Below, piece after piece: positions 62,026 to 64,000 of a stretch of DNA of 64,000 nt. This DNA comes from Blastochloris tepida. Its GTDB lineage: Bacteria; Pseudomonadota; Alphaproteobacteria; Rhizobiales; Xanthobacteraceae. The stretch is from the NCBI RefSeq assembly GCF_003966715.1, contig NZ_AP018907.1:1476001-1540000 (forward strand), written 5' to 3'. The notes beneath the pieces were generated by a model that was not told the DNA's origin, made no database searches, and was given only the letters and a program-made list of their open reading frames with translations. Every line of letters begins with the position of its first letter. The first letter of the stretch is position 1. A program made the position numbers and the translations under genes.

Positions 62026-63402
62026 TCAAGCTGCGGCCTTTCCGCGGTCCTGCCGCCGCTCGGGTCCGCGATAGGTCGGATCGTCGCGCTTGCGGCGGTT
62101 CAGCGGGCCGTTGTGCAGCGCGGCGAGGAAGCTGCGCACTTCCTCGGTCAATTGCTGGGCCTTGGCCGACAGCTCGCCGGAGGCGGCCTTGGTGCCGTCC
62201 GCCAGCGTCTCGGTGCGGCCGGCGATCTCGGTGGCGCCGTGGATGTTGGTGGTGATGTCGCGGATGCCGTCGAACGCCTGCTCGACGTTGCGGGCAATCT
62301 CGGCGGTTGCGGCCATCTGCGTCTCGACCGCCCTGGCGACATGGCTGGTGATCTGGTCGACCTCGCCGATGGTGCGGGCGATCTCGGCGATGGCCTCGAC
62401 CGCGCTGCGGGTCGAGGCCTGGACCTCGGCGATCTGGGCTGCGATCTGGCTGGTCGCCTGCGCGGTCTGGCCGGCCAGCGACTTCACCTCCTGCGCCACC
62501 ACCGCGAAGCCGCGCCCGGCCTCGCCGGCGCGGGCGGCCTCGATGGTGGCGTTGAGCGCAAGCAGGTTGGTCTGGGCGGCGATGGCGCGGATCAGCTCGG
62601 CGACCTGACCGATGCTCTCGCTGGCGGTCTCCAGCACCTGGATGGTCTGGTGCGCCTCGCGGGTGCGGCTCACCGCCTGCTGGGCGATGGTGGCCGACAT
62701 CCCCACCTGCTCGCCGACCTCGCGGGCCGAGGTGGAAAGCTGGGTGGCCGCCGCCGCGACTGTCTGCATGTTCACCGTCGCCTCTTCCGAGGCTGCCGCC
62801 ACCGTGGTGGCGCGGCTCAGCGTGGCGCTGGCGTTCTCGGTCATTGCATTGGCGGTATCGCCCATGCTGGCCGACGCCGATGCGACATTCTCGACGATGC
62901 CCTGGATCGACGTTTCGAACTTGGCTGTCTCGTTGGCGAAGGCGCCGAGGCGGGCCTGGATCGCCGCCATCGTGGCGTTGATGCTGTTGGCCGCAGCGAG
63001 CATGGCGCCCTTCAGCCCCTCGGGGCGGATGGTGCGATAATAAGTATTTGAGCGCACCGCCTGCATTGCCGCCGCCGACTCGCGCACATAGGCGTCGCAG
63101 CGGTCGATCATGTCGTTCAGCATCCACTGCATGGCGCCGAGATCGCCGCGCTCGGTGATGCCGGTCAGCCGCGCCTCGAAGTCGCCTTCGGCGATCGCGC
63201 GGCAGACGGTGGCGATGCGGCCGAACTCGCGCCGCACCCTGAGGGCGAAATGGAGAGCCAGCGCCATGGCGGCGAGGCCCACCGCCAGCACGACCGGCAC
63301 GGCGCCGTGCCAACCGAGAAGCGTGCACGCCAAGCCCAGGGCGACAGCCGCCGCGGCCACGCCGCCGGCGGCCAGGGCCTTAGAGAGAGAGGACGAGTTC
63401 AT
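62026..63402 (-). CDS. Methyl-accepting chemotaxis protein without its own sensor domain
   Basis: 458 residues from ATG 63402, inside the end of the PAS gene (23-base overlap). Two closely spaced TM helices (about 8-50) leave almost no periplasmic domain. A HAMP-like segment follows ([20 protein letters not shown]), and then a long coiled-coil signalling domain with the tip [39 protein letters not shown]. No C-terminal NWETF-type pentapeptide is present. The overlap suggests it signals for the Aer-type PAS protein encoded just upstream. Confidence 0.92.
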   Translation of the reverse strand: MNSSSLSKALAAGGVAAAAVALGLACTLLGWHGAVPVVLAVGLAAMALALHFALRVRREFGRIATVCRAIAEGDFEARLTGITERGDLGAMQWMLNDMIDRCDAYVRESAAAMQAVRSNTYYRTIRPEGLKGAMLAAANSINATMAAIQARLGAFANETAKFETSIQGIVENVASASASMGDTANAMTENASATLSRATTVAAASEEATVNMQTVAAAATQLSTSAREVGEQVGMSATIAQQAVSRTREAHQTIQVLETASESIGQVAELIRAIAAQTNLLALNATIEAARAGEAGRGFAVVAQEVKSLAGQTAQATSQIAAQIAEVQASTRSAVEAIAEIARTIGEVDQITSHVARAVETQMAATAEIARNVEQAFDGIRDITTNIHGATEIAGRTETLADGTKAASGELSAKAQQLTEEVRSFLAALHNGPLNRRKRDDPTYRGPERRQDRGKAAA

Positions 63403-63901
63403 CGTAGGGCTTCTTGGTGGATTCGACGAAGGCGGTGAGGTGGCGGTAACCGGCCTCGAGCTGCTCCTTGCCGTTCTTGTGGCGCGCCTCGACGGCGGCG
63501 ACCTCGGCATAGATCGGCTCGATTGCCGCAATGGCGCCGCGGCTGGGAACCCGGCGGTTGGAGTGGAAGCCGACGAGCTGGCCCGCGGCATCGTAGGAGG
63601 GGGTGACGTGGGCGAACACCCAGTAGAAATCGCCGTTCTTCGCCATGTTCTTGACGTAGGCGAAGATCTCGTGCCCGGCGATGATGGTGTCCCAGAGCAG
63701 CTTGAACACCGCCCGCGGCATGTCCGGATGGCGAATGATGCTGTGGGGCTGGCCGAGCAGCTCAGCCTCGCTGAACCCTGCCAGGCGGCAGAAGACGCTG
63801 TTGGCGTAGGTGATCCGCCCCTTGAGATCGGTCTTCGAGACGATCAGTTCGCTCGAGTCGAAAAATCGCTCGACCTGGGTCGGCGCGACCGGTGTCCGCA
63901 T
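63380..63901 (-). CDS. Aer-type PAS protein (probable FAD redox sensor)
   Basis: 173 residues from ATG 63901; an upstream in-frame ATG at 63982 lacks family similarity. The PAS domain (about 15-115) has [27 protein letters not shown] and the Aer hallmark [12 protein letters not shown], with [13 protein letters not shown] closing the fold. In Aer this domain holds FAD and reports the redox state of the respiratory chain. Here it is a separate protein followed by a basic helical tail of about 50 residues, and the next gene supplies the signalling part. Bases 63902-64000 hold its upstream region. Confidence 0.88.
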   Translation of the reverse strand: MRTPVAPTQVERFFDSSELIVSKTDLKGRITYANSVFCRLAGFSEAELLGQPHSIIRHPDMPRAVFKLLWDTIIAGHEIFAYVKNMAKNGDFYWVFAHVTPSYDAAGQLVGFHSNRRVPSRGAIAAIEPIYAEVAAVEARHKNGKEQLEAGYRHLTAFVESTKKPYDELVLSL

Positions 63902-64000
63902 GGCAGTGGCCCAAACAGGGTGACGGTGGGAGTCGTGCCACTGCAGCAGATGCCGGTTCAATAAGAGTAAATTTGACCGCATGAACCGGCGGAAATGCCG

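Noticed and set aside
1..64000. tRNA, rRNA, CRISPR, prophage and photosynthesis gene cluster
   Set aside because: I looked for cloverleaf-like segments, regular spaced repeats, phage structural genes and bch/crt/puf motifs and found none. A weak tRNA match could be missed by eye; tRNAscan-SE would settle it.

Overview
The window is 64 kb of GC-rich DNA (most genes look about two-thirds G+C) from an alphaproteobacterium, most likely of the order Hyphomicrobiales (Rhizobiales). The basis is gene order and family type: tatB-tatC-serS-surE-pcm followed by a LysM/LytM lipoprotein gene, a DUF815 ATPase beside yajC-secD-secF, a three-subunit pntAA-pntAB-pntB transhydrogenase, an Aap-type amino-acid transporter, an RNase E with a very long acidic insertion, and dispersed palindromic repeats of a kind common in that order. 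I saw no rRNA, tRNA, CRISPR array or prophage. Genus and species cannot be fixed from this sequence alone.

Layout. 1-8300: Tat translocase, seryl-tRNA synthetase, SurE, Pcm and an NlpD-like amidase activator, then two tandem paralogous exported proteins of unknown function that share a duplicated upstream element, then a DUF815 ATPase. 8.5-14.2 kb: yajC-secD-secF, a Mth938-type protein, a squalene/phytoene-synthase-fold protein without the catalytic aspartates (NDUFAF6-like), RuvX/YqgF and an UPF0173 hydrolase. 14.5-22.5 kb: rne, divergent to amiC-mrcA-maoC. 22.6-23.8 kb: an IS110-family element inserted in a REP sequence. 24-29.5 kb: an HlyD/RbbA/YhhJ-type ABC-2 export system and a cytochrome b561. 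29.9-32.9 kb: pntAA-AB-B. 33.3-41.9 kb: a GT39 glycosyltransferase, a sitABCD-type Mn/Fe importer behind a palindromic operator, a GT2 glycosyltransferase, a TVP38 membrane protein and a DUF4424 protein. 41.9-51.3 kb: metC, aapJQMP and pyruvate carboxylase. 51.4-60.2 kb: sseA, then a photo-oxidative-stress island made of a ChrR-like gene and an SDR gene facing a five-gene operon (photolyase, FAD oxidoreductase, DUF1365, Cfa-type methyltransferase, MFS). 60.5-64 kb: a TrpB2-like enzyme, an MCP and an Aer-type PAS protein.

The strongest new observation is in the IS110-family element. The 180 bases upstream of its transposase can be read as a complete bridge RNA. Four short guide segments occur in the order and strand sense expected for left-target, right-target, left-donor and right-donor guides. 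The first two match the two flanks of the actual insertion site and the other two match the two ends of the element. Each guide pair brackets a small hairpin and is enclosed by a complementary stem.

The second main observation is the photo-oxidative-stress island. Both of its converging transcription units are preceded by the same promoter pattern, TGATCC-N18-TA(A/G)(A/C)AT, which resembles RpoE (ECF11) promoters. Its ChrR-like protein keeps the spacing of the zinc motif but has Ser and Asn where the two cysteines should be, and no sigma-factor gene lies next to it.
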